From the NCBI GenBank assembly GCA_017354895.1, contig CP071496.1, positions 248,001 through 312,000 of the forward strand: 64,000 nt of DNA, in the 5' to 3' direction. Shown in pieces: positions 33,836-45,208 of this stretch. Each line of letters begins with the position of its first letter. Position 1 is the stretch's first letter. The notes beneath the pieces were generated by a model. The model was given only the letters and a program-made list of their open reading frames with translations. It ran no database searches and had not been told where the DNA came from. Both the position numbers and the translations under genes were made by a program. The stretch is from Podospora comata. Its lineage: Eukaryota; Ascomycota; Sordariomycetes; Sordariales; Podosporaceae.

Positions 33836-35122
33836 CGTAAAATCATGACCTGATTGCTGTTGAGCTTGGTGTCTGAAGGTTGACGCTATAGCGGACGTTC
33901 TGGATTTGAGAATTTGGTGTCGTTGAGATGATGAGCTGGATTCTCGAGATGGTGGCAGTTGGGATGAGCAGGGTGCTTCCGCCCATGGCCTCGACCTAGA
34001 ACAACATCAGCCAACACACTCTCCCCAGACCATCCCCTTACCTCTAACCATCACACCCACGACAATACACACACACTGCCACACACAAAACGCGCACAAC
34101 TGGTCCTTTATTGAACACACAGACTACCTATCAACCACCCCAACCCGCCCCTGTCATCTCCTTGCCTACCTTCTTCCTCTTCGCCAATCCCCCCTTTTTT
34201 TCGCCCCTCCTCCCTGCTTTTTTTTTTTGTGTATCTTTGGTGCCACTTCCTGTCTTCGCCCTGTCGCCCGGCCTACTGTAGGTCTAAGAAAGAAATAGAG
34301 TTTCCCTTTTGTTGCCAAAGTGAACCCACGCTCTCTTTTTTTCCCCTCTTTTGTCTTGCCCAAAAAAGCGTTTCTTTTCCGTTCATGTCGCTCGCGCCTC
34401 GCAGGTCCATCAACAACTTCAAAAAAGAAAAAAACCACACGTACGTGGTTTTATCTTTTTTTTTCTGTGTGTAAAAAAAAGAGGGGGTATCTCTGAGTTT
34501 TGGTGTATTTTCCGATTTTGTCCAAAGGGTGTGTTTCTGTGTTAAAAAAAAAGGGTGACGGAAGGTTGGGGGTATGATTGAGTAAAACCAACAAAGGACT
34601 TTGCCCGAGCAGCAGAAAAAAAAGATGATCAAAACGAAAGAAAGCCCTGTTGACAAGAAAGAATGCAAGCCGCAAACAACAACGACAACAAGAACTGAAG
34701 GTTGAGGGTGCTGGCAATGTGTATTCTCCTGCTTGCGAAAAGAAGCCGACATAAACATCGCACCTTCGTCCATTCTTGATCTCTTTTCCCTCAACCTCCA
34801 CCCTTCCCCGTCTGTATCGTCTTGGTGGCCGATATGTTTGTGGTCCGGTTAAAAGCAGAAACAAAAGCGTTGTTGATGTTGTGTAGGTTTCCCAAAAAGT
34901 TTTGTCGTAGAGCCAGAAGAACCGTTGAACGCCGGGAGGGAGAGAGAAAAAACAAAACCCAAAGTCGTGTCGTAACCTTTCCCATGTCGTTCATAATCTA
35001 TGCGATGCGCGGGGGGGGGAAAGATCATCGGAGCGTAAACGCCATGCAACAGTCGTCAAAAATCGAAACCTCGATCGAATTTCCCCAGCATTCAGCCCAC
35101 TCTCATGGGAGGAGCCGCCCGC
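33836..35122. other. Intergenic and CCHC-protein 3' flank
   Basis: 1.3 kb with T-rich runs (34185-34225, 34435-34560) that may be the 3' UTR of the CCHC-protein gene. No gene recognised. Confidence 0.55.
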
Positions 35123-35976
35123 TTAAGCAAGGGGGGCACCGGGAGCAGGAGCCTGCGCAACCTGGGGGTTTCCAAGGTCAACCTCGGGGGCGTCGGCACC
35201 GTTAGCACCGTTGCGCTTGGGGCAGTCGCGGGAAATGTGGCCAGCCTCACCGCACTGGTAGCAGGTCTTGCCAGCAGTGTTGAGGGGACCGCCGTTGGGA
35301 GCAGTGCAGTCGCGCGAGATGTGGCCGAGCTTGCCGCAGGCGTAGCATTTCATAGCCTGAGCCTGGCAGTCGCGAGCGTAGTGGTTGGGGCCACCGCACT
35401 TGTAGCAGGTGGCGTGGCGGGCGCCGCCGGGGTGGAAGCCGCCACGGGCAGGACCGAAGCCACCACGGCCGGGCATGGGGCCGGGGGCCATGCCGCCCTG
35501 AGCGCTAGGGCAGTTGCGCTGAAATCCGCGTCAGTCCCGCTGTCTCCCTCTCTAGACAAAATCATTCCGTCGACTTACGGCAATGTGGTTGGGCTGTCCG
35601 CAGGTGTAGCAGCGGTTGTGAGGACCGCCGGGGCCGCCGTTCAGGCGCATGGTAGGGCACTCAGCCTGGACGTGGCCAACACCCTGGCAGTGGTAGCACT
35701 GCTTGGACTTGGTGGTGCGGGGCAGGGGGCACTCGTTCGACTCGTGGTCTGTTGGGATGCTGTGTTAGAATTGCCGGTCGAGAAAAGGCTAAGGGAGTAC
35801 AAGATGCTTACTGGGCTGCTTGCCTGTGAGAGGTGTTAGTAGCCGCCAAGAACCAATCACGTAGAGGAGGGAGACACATTACAGTTGTAGCAGAGACGGG
35901 CGGGAGCTGGGCAGCCATCGGCCTGGTGACCCAACTCGCCACACTTGTAGCACGCGCGCTTGTGAGCCGAAGACAT
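35123..35976 (-). CDS. GIS2: CCHC zinc-knuckle protein, Gis2/CNBP/Byr3 type
   Basis: Four exons (35976-35883, 35823-35812, 35748-35579, 35518-35123) encode 223 residues with seven CX2CX4HX4C knuckles: CYKCGELGHQADGC, CYNCKQPNHESNEC, CYHCQGVGHVQAEC, CYTCGQPNHIARNC, CYKCGGPNHYARDC, CYACGKLGHISRDC and CYQCGEAGHISRDC. Exon 2 is only 12 nt (GCAAGCAGCCCA) and is required to complete knuckle 2. A Gly-rich RGG-like spacer (GPMPGRGGFGPARGGF) lies between knuckles 4 and 5. Proteins of this kind bind single-stranded nucleic acid and regulate translation in the cytoplasm. An in-frame ATG at 36102 gives a 42-residue extension, but the region looks like leader sequence with a possible intron, so MSSAHKR is preferred. 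Confidence 0.92.
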
Positions 35977-38592
35977 GTTTCCGAACATAGGTGAGCTAGG
36001 GAGTGGAATTCCGTTAGTTTGAGGTGTCTGGCTTGGTGTTGGTTGGTTGAGTCCGAAAAGTGTTGCTAGAACTGCCATGTTGGGCGACACGTTTGCAGAC
36101 AAGGACGACTCGACGAGTAGGTAGATTTCGGCAGCCGGTGATCGAATGACAAACGATGAAGAACCCTCCTATAGACTCCCAGACAAACAACCGTTGACGA
36201 TCCCCACATGCGGCGTTTTAACCTCTCGACTGCTCCATGAAACGGTTTTTTTTTGAGGAGGGGGGGGGGGGATGTGGCTGGCTGGACTTGGTGGGTGAAT
36301 TATTGCGCGCAATTCTCGCCAGTTTGGGATGTTCGTTGGCGCTGGCAGCAGACGAACCATCAGGTCGGAAGCCGGAACCGGGAGCCAAGACTGAGGGCGG
36401 GAAAGAGGCGTGGGGAGGAGTTGTCGTCGTGGTTGTTGCTCAAAATGTGTGTGCTTTGTCGTTGTTGCTGCCTCGTCGATGTGATGTGCCCCTCCACCTC
36501 CCTCCCCAAGCCATATAGGGTTTGCTCCATCAACAAAGTTGCGCCAGCCAGACCTGCTCCATGTAATGTCCAAGCCTTCCAACGGTTGCTCAACCCGAGC
36601 CGGAGGTTATTTCCCTCATTGTCGATGAAGAGAGCCGAGTGTCCAGTCGCAAACGTGTCGTTCGAAAATCATAGAGAGATGCAGCGGGGGGTAGAAGGCG
36701 GTGCGCCACACAAAAAACTCACCTGAGAAGAAAATATCAAAATAAAAAACCGGCAGTTTTTCCTTTCCTTTCCTTCTGTTCCTTCGCAAACAGTTCTCCA
36801 AACCTCGATCTTCCTTCTTTCCGTCAGCGTCCAACGTCCTCTCCAACAACTCCAGAAAAAGTAATGACCTGTGGCTTCCTAAAGGGTGTGCTGAAAGGGA
36901 AGAGGAGAGAAGGTGGCGGAAGAGGCGGAAACAAGGAGGGATATGGAAACCCCAAGTCAGGAAGGAAGGGATAGCGCCAGTTCGCAGGCCAGAGCTAGCT
37001 AGGCTGTGGGAGGGGTTGATGCAGGAAGTCAGCACGTCAGCCGAAGTACGTGACCGGTACCTATTTTCTCTCCTCTGTCTGCTGCAGAATCAAGTACCCT
37101 GATGTCCCCTCTCTACCTCATCGCTCCCTCTGCTTCAGCAGCAACTGAATTTCAGCGACAAGGCACGCTAAAAAATCTCTTGGGGCTTGGCAATGCTGCT
37201 TCACGGCGGCTCGTGACTGGGCGCCGCCGCTGACTCGTGCCCACAGCTGGTTGCGGCAACTTCACGGCGAACCGGTAACACTGGAGCATCACCTCGATGC
37301 AATCCAGTTGTCTATTCGCCTGCCGTCTTTTTCCCTTTTTTGCCCTGTCTTATGTCTTGCCCTAGCTGTTTGATGGAGCTGTCTCACTTCGGCAGTCTCT
37401 CGCCCTGTGGCCAAACGGCCATTGCCCCAAAACGCCACATCTGATAATCTGAGGCTCTCGCGGGGCATCCCCGGCGACACGGCTGCAGCTGACAATCGCA
37501 ACGGTAACCACCTCGGTTTACTTTCGGCGCTAGAGCTTTTATATCGCGCGCTTTCACACGGCTGTGCCGGTCGACTGCTGAGAGCCTGACTGAGAGCGGG
37601 AGGAGGGACGAAAGCACTAAAGCAACATGAGTTTCCATTCCCCTCTTCCGCCGTCTCCTGCTGGAAGGCTGGAACCTCCCAACCTTGCTCCATCACACTG
37701 CGGGGCTTTTCGTTTGCCATGCTCATCTCGATCTGCACCTCGCCTCTTGACAGTGTGAGGCTTCTCTTTCGGAGAACTAATAAATTGGTTACACTAGATA
37801 TCTGCATATATATGTCGAGACATACATATATGGCAGCCCGGTTCAGTCATCAAACATGCTGTTGGTGATGATGATGATGATGATGATAATGTTGGCAGTC
37901 GGGTGCCCTGAACAAAAAAAAAAGAAAAAAAAAACCCCGCCTTGAGCGTGACGGACCCCAGTCTGCCTTCGATATCCCCCCTCTCTCGACCCAATCATGC
38001 CCAACCGGAGCTGCTCTCGGGACACTGTGATTGATGCAACGGCAAGAGAGAGACAGGAACTGTGTGGTTGACCGCATGTGCAATGCCGGCTGGCACCCCT
38101 CCAATGGGCAATAAAAGGAGGTGCAGAGTCCGGAAGACCCAAAGAGGGTTGGCCCTTGCTCTCAGTCCGCAAAGGGTTGTCCCGAGCTTGACCCCGACAA
38201 TATGGAAACTGCCCCAGATATAGAACCCTCGCAAGGCTACCATGTATCACAAATGAGCGGCCTGCAGACGGGAATACTACTCGGACAGTTTGAGAATCCC
38301 GACAACACCTTTCAGCGGGAGGAGGTGGATGACGAATAGGTGTTGGTCTGTGCCTTACACAGTATCCGTTTGGTCTTGACACTATATGTCTGAAGCTCCG
38401 AGCTTGAGGAGCTCACGCATTGACGTCGAACAGATGTGGGATATCACGAGCTGCTGACTACCTACGCCGTTTCATACCCGACAGAACCTCACTTCATGGC
38501 GGCGGTAGAGCTCTCTCGAGTGAGATGCTGACAATTATCATCCTGGTTCGAAACCCTTGACCCTTGATTATTACGCACCATCTTTCTCAGCC
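35977..38592. other. Intergenic, no gene supported
   Basis: 2.6 kb upstream of the CCHC gene. It has a GAT repeat (37866-37889), T-rich runs and several unrelated short frames. A 172-residue minus frame at 37289-37807 has no domain or splice support. Confidence 0.5.
37866..37889. repeat. GAT trinucleotide repeat, intergenic
   Basis: Nearly perfect GAT units with one GATAAT end, outside any supported gene. Confidence 0.85.
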
Positions 38593-40391
38593 CTACACCC
38601 AAACCGCCGGCCGCTGCTGCTGCTGCTGCAACCTTTCTCTCTCCACCGGATGCAGACCAGCCGCATTTTCCTCACTCCCCAACGGCGGCGGCACCATCGA
38701 CCTCGGCCTCGCCTCCACCACATAACTAACCCCATCATCAGAAGCATACGATGGTGGCCTCCTCACCCCCCCGGTGCCCCTCGAGCTCGGATCAGAAGAG
38801 ACACCGCTGTCCAACGTCTCCTCACTTGTATTCCCACCCTCGGCACCCCCCGGCCCAGCAGCAGCCTGGTTCCTAGCCCAGTAAAACCTATCCGGATCAA
38901 CTCTCTGTCATAACAAACATTAGCCTTTCATCCACGAAGCTCACTTTTGCTTTCAGAGAACAGAACATACCACACTCTCCCTCCAAAGTCCATACGCGGG
39001 GGGGCCCAACTTTGTCGCCTCGCTCTCGATCCCCACCGCCTCCTCGTCCCTCGCAAGCACAACCCTGATGGGCTCCCGTGGGATGGCGTACCCGCTCCCT
39101 GGGGCGATTTGCTGGATCATCTCTGGCCTTACCACCCCGCCTTCCCTGGAGGAGGAGTTACTACTTTGCAGTGTCCCGTTCCGTGACTTGATCACCAGCA
39201 TGCAGAGCTTGATGAGGCTGTGGCAGAAGAAGATGGTGATGAACAAGATGATGAGAATGAGCAAGATGGTGAACTCGGACGAGGTGATGTTTTTGGTGAG
39301 GGTCAGGGAGAGGTCTAGTAGGGTGACTGTTAGTACAAAGAAAGAGGGAATACGGCGTGGGTAAACTTACACACAGTCAAGATGAGTATCAGAAACAAAC
39401 CCGACACAAAACACCGCAGGATCTGCGTGCGGATGCGCCGGGACTTGATCCAGGGGAAGCAAAAGAGGAAGTTCTTGGGGGGTTTCCTCCTGCTGCTGCC
39501 GCTGCCGCCGCCTGTTCGACTGCCGCTACTGGCTGAACTCCCCTGTTCTGTTCTCCGTCGTCGAGTTTCTCCATCTCTCCTCCGCCGCCTCCTCTCTTCT
39601 CTCGTCTCCCCGCCTTCCCGTCTCGACCCCCCGCTCCCCTCCCTCCTATGCCTCCCAGACCCCCCACTGGCCTCCCTCCTATGCCTCCTGGACCGATTGC
39701 TCCCCCTCGCCACCGCCCTCTCCGGCTCAGTCACCTCCTCCTGCCCAGCCGTCGTCGTCCCGGGCCTAGTCGGCGGCCCGTTGCTCCCCCCAGTCCATAC
39801 CCTCTCCAGCCCAGGCAAGTGCAGCCTCGTGCTCGGCAGCGCCTGCTCCCCGATCCTGAACGCCGGGCTCTTTGGGCTCTCCACCGTCGCTTCCTGCCCG
39901 TTGATCACCGTGGGCGGTGCACCTCTCAACCCAGCACCAGAGTAGTTGCTGCTTGGGGGGCGCAAACCAAAGAATGAGGGGCGGGGGAACCGAGCGAGGA
40001 AGGACAACCGCTGGGGTTGTTGGGGCTGGGGGTGGTGTTGGCCGGATTCGGGATCGGAGTGGGGGGAGAAACGGGGGGATAAGGGGACGTGTTCGTCGTT
40101 TGTTGTGCGGGGGTCGTAGGATTGGTAGATTGGGTAGGAGAGGCCGTAGGGGGAGGGGTTGTTGTTGTTGTTGTTGTTGTTGGTGTAGGGGTTGTAATTT
40201 TCGACTGTTGCTGGGTGGGGGCCTGGTGGGGGACGGAGGGAGGAGTTGCAGGTTGAGGTTCGGGGAACGACGGGGGCGGTGCGGATGGTGACTGTGTTGG
40301 TGGTGGTGTTGCCGGTTATGGTGTCGTTGGTGTCATTGGTGTTGTTGTTGGTCCGGGAGGAGGACCCGGTGAAGAAGTTGAAGCGGTCCAT
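38593..40391 (-). CDS. Two-span fungal membrane protein with low-complexity N-terminus
   Basis: Exons 40391-39371, 39314-38971 and 38904-38593 give 558 residues. The first 300 residues are disordered: Asn/Thr-rich with an eight-Asn run (GTT repeat near 40160-40185 on the plus strand), Pro-rich, then Arg-rich (RRHRREASGGSGRHRR). A short basic patch (WIKSRRIRTQ) precedes a first span, ILRCFVSGLFLILILTV, and a second span follows, ILLILIILFITIFFCHSLI. After that come ARDEEAVGIESEATKLGPPAYGLW, a motif I associate with a conserved uncharacterised fungal protein, and a Ser-rich, poly-Gln tail. The second intron acceptor could be either of two AGs 12 nt apart (both in frame); the one further from the TACTAAC branch site is chosen. 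Function unknown. Confidence 0.78.
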
Positions 40392-42708
40392 GGTGAAGGG
40401 AAAGTTCAGTGTCCTTGTGTATCAGGTGGGTGAGTGTTGTCTTGATGTGAGTTTTTATCCGGCGAGCATGCTGTCTCCTCTGTGTTCCTCAGATGAGTCG
40501 TTTTCAGACCGATGTGATGTTGTCAGGTAGGTTTGACTTGAAAGTATGAGTCCAACAGTTGCGCGTCCCAGTCTGTCAACCTCAGTGGTCAACGATTGTT
40601 GATGTTGATATTGACGTCGCACAACCTAAGCTCCCCCCGTCTGTTCCCGCTCGATCGTCCCCACGCGCGGTGATAGGTCGCCAGGCCCTGCAGGTCGCCG
40701 TGCGCTTGTCTTTGAAGGGTTCGCGAACTGTGCTGCCCCTTAAAAATAATGCGCCTCGAGTACCTCCCTTCAACGGCGGGCGCTGATATTCGGGATATAA
40801 AAACGGTTGGCGAAAACAAAAAAGGGAAGGGCGTGCCGAAAGAAGAACAGTTGTTTTCGTCGGTCGGAATATTGAAATCGAGAGAGAAAGAGAGAGAGCG
40901 AGAGAGAGAGGGAGGGAGAGAGAGAGGATATCAAGGTGTCATAAAGGCCCGGCCCGCTGCTTGAACTGAAGTGATGGTGGTGCTGAAGAAAAAAGATGCC
41001 GAGTGTGTCGTAGCAAATGACCGTCGTCCAATAAATTACCAGCTCCCAGAGCGATGCGAATGTAAGGGAAAAAGAAAACAAACACCGTCAAGGCAACAGG
41101 AAGAACAGAAACAACCAAAAGCCGACCTCAGGGCAGGGAGGTCATATCAAGAGAATAAAAAAAGAGGGAAGAAAAGAATGCCTGCACGGCAGGATTTAGA
41201 CTGTGGTGGTGGTGGTGAGGTGGAAATGTGTGTCGATAGGTCCAGAGGCACCCTCCCCTGTTTTGTTTCGTTGTTTCGTCGTATGCAAGTGGATTCGTCC
41301 CAAGCCACCGCAAAGACGCTTCGTCGACCGACAGGCAATTCTTGACGGACGGAATGGGACCTGCACCATTCACCAGTCGACAAGAATTGACGATGTTGCA
41401 GCCCTGAGGAAAGGGGGAGGGGCTTGATTGGATGGAGGGTGAGAGGGGGACGTGACCAGATATGCAGGGGTCAGCCTGCGCTTGGCTTCACTTGCACGGA
41501 CACGAGGTGAGCCACCAGTGAACCTGAGGAGGTGAAGGGATCTCCGTTGACGCAAGATTCAAAGCTTCTTCGGGCCCCTGCCTCGAGATCACCACGGGAT
41601 GAACGACGAGGACCCCATCCACAAGGAGGCTCGTGCAGCATCTCGAAACTCTCTTCCCGGGACGGTTATCCCTACGGTTCCTATCGACGTACAGGAAGCA
41701 AGGCAACCTGTTGACTTCTCCTGCATCTGCTGTGCTGCCTTGGACCCCAACTGCGAATACCTTCAGAACGGCAGGGTGCCTTGCATCGTCGGGCGTCGGC
41801 AGGAGGCTTCATGACATCCAGTCGTCTTGCTCTTCAAACTCGACGACAAAAGGGGAAATCCCAATGATTGGCTGCGAGTGATTCCAGTGCAACGTCGGCT
41901 TGGCGCATGAGCGGACCACAGTCACAGGCGTGTTTCAGATCTCCCCAGGCCTTGTTAATGTTTCTGGGGAATGGCTGTCAGAGAGGTGCAAGATTCAAGA
42001 AAAAAAGAATAAGAAGACAGGATGGTCGCAAGTGGATTTTGGGCATCAAGAAAACTCCTGGAATACATCATGGTCAGCCAGCAACGACGGTGAGTCAATC
42101 GAATCATTGATGGTCAAACTTGAGCCCAGACTTCTTCTCATTGATGGCCAGACAGAGCCAATCAATAATATCTGACAGAATGCCCCGTCTCATGTAGAAG
42201 CTGTGACTGATGCCGCAACCCAATGTCAGGCATCAAAAGTGTCTGCTGCGCATTGAGTTGCTGATCGCTCGTGCTTTGGCTGTCTTTATCTTCGAGATCT
42301 GTGCCCTCGTCCTGAAATGTCTCCTGGCGCGCGCCTGTATGCATCCTGCAGGTGTGGTGTATATCCTTTCAAATTTTTATTTGTACAAGGCTGGGTATCA
42401 AGCTCGCTTTACTTTTATCCTTTCCATCACTGCTCCTCTGCTCAGCCTTTCGCCGGTATCATTGAAGCGCCTGAGCATACTTCCTTTCCAAATATGCAGT
42501 CCTGCCGTGCCGGAGCAGGCTGTAGCCTAAAGGTGACCTTTTCTCGTCGCACAACAGCCAAATCGACCCCCTATTCTTGAAATAGGGGCATCGCCTCAGG
42601 CAGACTGCAGCGAGGCGGTTAGACGGCCGTTGTGGTTCGAACAGGAGCAACTTCGCACTGGGCTTGACAATTCCTTCGACTCGAGAGGCATCGTCGCAAC
42701 CCGCCGCC
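40392..42708. other. Intergenic, no gene supported
   Basis: 2.3 kb between the two-span protein start and the U5-40K stop. A GA dinucleotide-rich tract is at 40880-40928. Otherwise only unsupported frames. Confidence 0.55.
40880..40928. repeat. GA-rich tract
   Basis: Imperfect (GA)n about 0.5 kb upstream of the two-span membrane protein start, on its promoter side. Confidence 0.88.
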
Positions 42709-43946
42709 TCACTTGAGCTCACCCAACAACATGTTCCGGTCTGATGACGCAGAGAGGACTAGACAAAAGTTAGCAACACGTCCAGCACCAGGCAAAAGTC
42801 AACGACACATACTGAGAGGTTCCGCCCCCGGTGCAAAGTCAACCGAGTTGACTGTCCCCTTATGACCGGGAAGCTTGTACAGCAACCTTCCTGTACCCGC
42901 CTCCCAAACCACAGCCGTTCCATCACCAGCACCCACCGCGATCTTCTTGCCGTCCGAGTCCCAGCTTCCCTTGATCAAGTTCTTCTCCATGCCCAGCGGT
43001 GCGCCGTCAAATGTCCGAATGTGTCGCTCGGCAGGAGCGAAAGGCCTAATGTCCCACGTCCTGGCGGTCGAGTCCATCGCATACGACAATAATTGCTGCC
43101 CGTCCGGCGATACCCTCAACGTCGTGATCGTGTCCTGATGACCCAGCATTGTGTGTACCACAGCCTTTTTCCTGACATCCCACACCTTGATATCATTGTC
43201 GATGCCACCCGAATAGATCTCATTGCCAGCCTCCGAGATAGCAACCGCCGTGATGGGGAAATCCGTTTCAATGTAATCCGCCGCGTGCTTCGTCCTTGGA
43301 TCCCAAATACCAATTGTGCCGTCGTTGCTGCCGCTGATGAGCATCTCCTCGCCACGCTTGCTCAGGTCTAGCGATGTGACGCCTTCTTCGTGTCCGACGT
43401 AGCGTCTTATCCTTGTGCCTGATGTGAGATCCCAACTAGCGAGGTGCATATCGGCAGAGGCGGTGAAGAGGATTTCGGAATCGCGGGACCATTGTAGGTC
43501 AAGAACGGCGCCCTTGTGGCCGGAGAGAACGCCGTAGTTTTCGCAGTCGCCGTAGGTTCGCCAAAGCACTGGACTGGGTGTCAGTAGGTTTTCCGACCTG
43601 ACCATCAAGTTTGTTTACGTACAAACTGTCCTGTCCATTGACCCAGAGGCTATTAAGTTTCCGGTGGGATCGAATCTTGCCGCAAAGATCTCGCCGCTGT
43701 GTCCTGACAGCTCCATTACCGGAGCCTGCAAGGAGCTCGTTCGTGGAGCCTGCATCGCGCATGTAAGCAAATATGATAAGACTTGTTTCCAAAACTCCAA
43801 AGACATACCGACGACTGAATTAGGGCACCAGAGCTTCCACCAGCAGGGCCAGAGCGGGTAGCGAGGGCGCGACTAGAGCCCACATTCTGCCGCTTGACCA
43901 CGAGCTGTTGGTCGTCGCCTGGGAACGGTCTCTTTTCAGAAGACAT
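42709..43946 (-). CDS. U5 snRNP 40-kDa WD40 protein
   Basis: Exons 43946-43809, 43749-43623, 43568-42813 and 42758-42709 give 356 residues, equal in length to human SNRNP40 (357). The N-terminal 50 residues contain the family lead-in KRPFPGDDQQLVVKR, and seven WD40 repeats follow (MELSGHSGEIF, LSGHKGAVLDLQWS, YVGHEEGVTSLDLS, LISGSNDGTIGIWDPR, IYSGGIDNDIKVWDVR, TMLGHQDTITTLRVSPDG, KLPGHKGTVNSVDFAPG). The 50-nt last exon supplies ILSASSDRNMLLGELK, the usual C-terminus. It binds Prp8 in the U5 and tri-snRNP particles of the spliceosome. A second possible acceptor lies 24 nt further into exon 2 without changing the frame. The gene is divergent from BET3. Confidence 0.93.
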
Positions 43947-44430
43947 GATTGATGATATTCAAAGATCCAATTTGTCTGTTGAATCAATTGATGTCGTGAT
44001 GTTGTGATGTCGTGATGTTTTGATGCCGTGATGCCGTGATGCCGTGATGCAATGGTAGGATTGAGTCTTGAACAAAGATGGGTCGCTTGGCGAGGCTGCG
44101 CTGTTTGAGTTTCAAGTCCCAAATCCAATTGATGATGATGCGCCAGTGCTGGAGGACGCGCCTGATGGATTTTAGATTCCCCGCTTCCCGCCCAAGGCAC
44201 ATGAGCACTGACCTGGGGTCCCTGCACTTTAGGGGAGTAGTGGGGCTTTGTCCCCAGACATGCGGCCTGTAAGGTGAGCACCCTTGTAGCTACCGCCAGG
44301 AACATCACCGCCCTCTCCGAACAAACATCATTCTGGGTGCCTCCGATAGTTATACGCAACACCGCTCTTCGTCGCTTCTTCGGTTCAATCTTAGGTTATC
44401 TCCCAGGCATTCTCTCGACCCTCTTCCGCC
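43947..44430. promoter_or_regulatory. Divergent promoter of U5-40K and BET3
   Basis: 484 bp separating the two start codons. Contains eight tandem octamers directly upstream of the U5-40K ATG (43986-44049). Confidence 0.6.
43986..44049. repeat. Eight tandem 8-bp repeats (NNNTGATG)
   Basis: Units read AATTGATG, TCGTGATG, TTGTGATG, TCGTGATG, TTTTGATG and three CCGTGATG. They begin 40 bp upstream of the U5-40K ATG, so they are in its 5' UTR or core promoter. Confidence 0.93.
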
Positions 44431-45208
44431 ATGGCGGCTAACAAGGCGTCCCGATTGGGGGAAGAGTACGCTGCGCATCCCTCCTCTGTTACTTCGTTGC
44501 CATCTCTGCTAACACTGCTTCTCTGACAGGATCTGGAAGTAAGGGCCTCCCAAACGCCCTCAGCTAGAACTCAACCATCGCTAATGCTACCCGCCGCTGA
44601 AGGACACGGATAGACAAGGTCAACGCCGAGCTGGTCGTCCTCACATACGGCACCATCGTTGCGCAGCTGTGTAAGGACTTTGACAGCGACTATGTCGAGG
44701 TCAACAAGCAACTCGATAAGATGGGGTACAACATCGGTCTGCGCCTAATCGAGGATTACCTTGCGAAATCCAACACTGTACGCCGATGTTCGAACTTTAA
44801 GGAAACAGCCGAGATGATCGCGAAGGTGGGTAGTTTGGCATGTTGGGCCGGTGTTTGCGCGTGGATGTGTGTGTGTCTGACAGATGTGCTCTTCAGGTTG
44901 GGTTCAAGATATTCCTCAACATCACGCCAACGATAGCGAATTGGACCAACGACGGCAAGCAGTTCTCCCTGATCTTCGATGAGAACCCCTTTGCCGACTT
45001 TGTGGAACTACCCGACGACGGCCGGGCCCAAGACGAGCTGTGGTATTCGAATATCCTGTGCGGCGTGTTGAGGGGAGCGTTGGAGATGGTACAAATGCAG
45101 GTGGAGGCCCATTTCATCAGCGACGTGCTCAGGGGTAACGATACGACCGAGATGCGCATCACGCTGATACGATATATCGATGACGAGTTGCCACCAGAGG
45201 ACGACTAG
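44431..45208 (+). CDS. BET3: TRAPP subunit Bet3
   Basis: Exons 44431-44465, 44530-44538, 44603-44825 and 44897-45208 encode 192 residues. The protein starts MAANKASRLGEEIWKTRIDK, then VNAELVVLTYGTIVAQL, NKQLDKMGYNIGLRLIEDYL, AEMIAKVGFKIFLNITP and PDDGRAQDELWYSNILCGVLRGAL, all typical of Bet3/TRAPPC3, including the Cys that is palmitoylated in the family (region LAKSN-TVRRCSNF). Exon 2 is a 9-nt microexon (GATCTGGAA) needed to give the conserved EIWK. Bet3 is the core of the TRAPP vesicle-tethering complexes at the Golgi. Acceptor choice for exon 3 (CTGAAG) is forced by the frame and the KTRIDK motif. Confidence 0.93.

Noticed and set aside
35105-35839. 244-residue plus-strand Ala/Val/Gly-rich frame
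   Set aside because: Antisense shadow of the CCHC protein exons; composition explained by the knuckle codons.
37289-37807. 172-residue minus-strand frame
   Set aside because: No domain, low-complexity free but no conservation signal I recognise, and no splice or signal features; likely chance in GC-rich DNA.
38544-38556. B-box-like GGTTCGAAACC
   Set aside because: No A box or acceptor stem at the right distance upstream.
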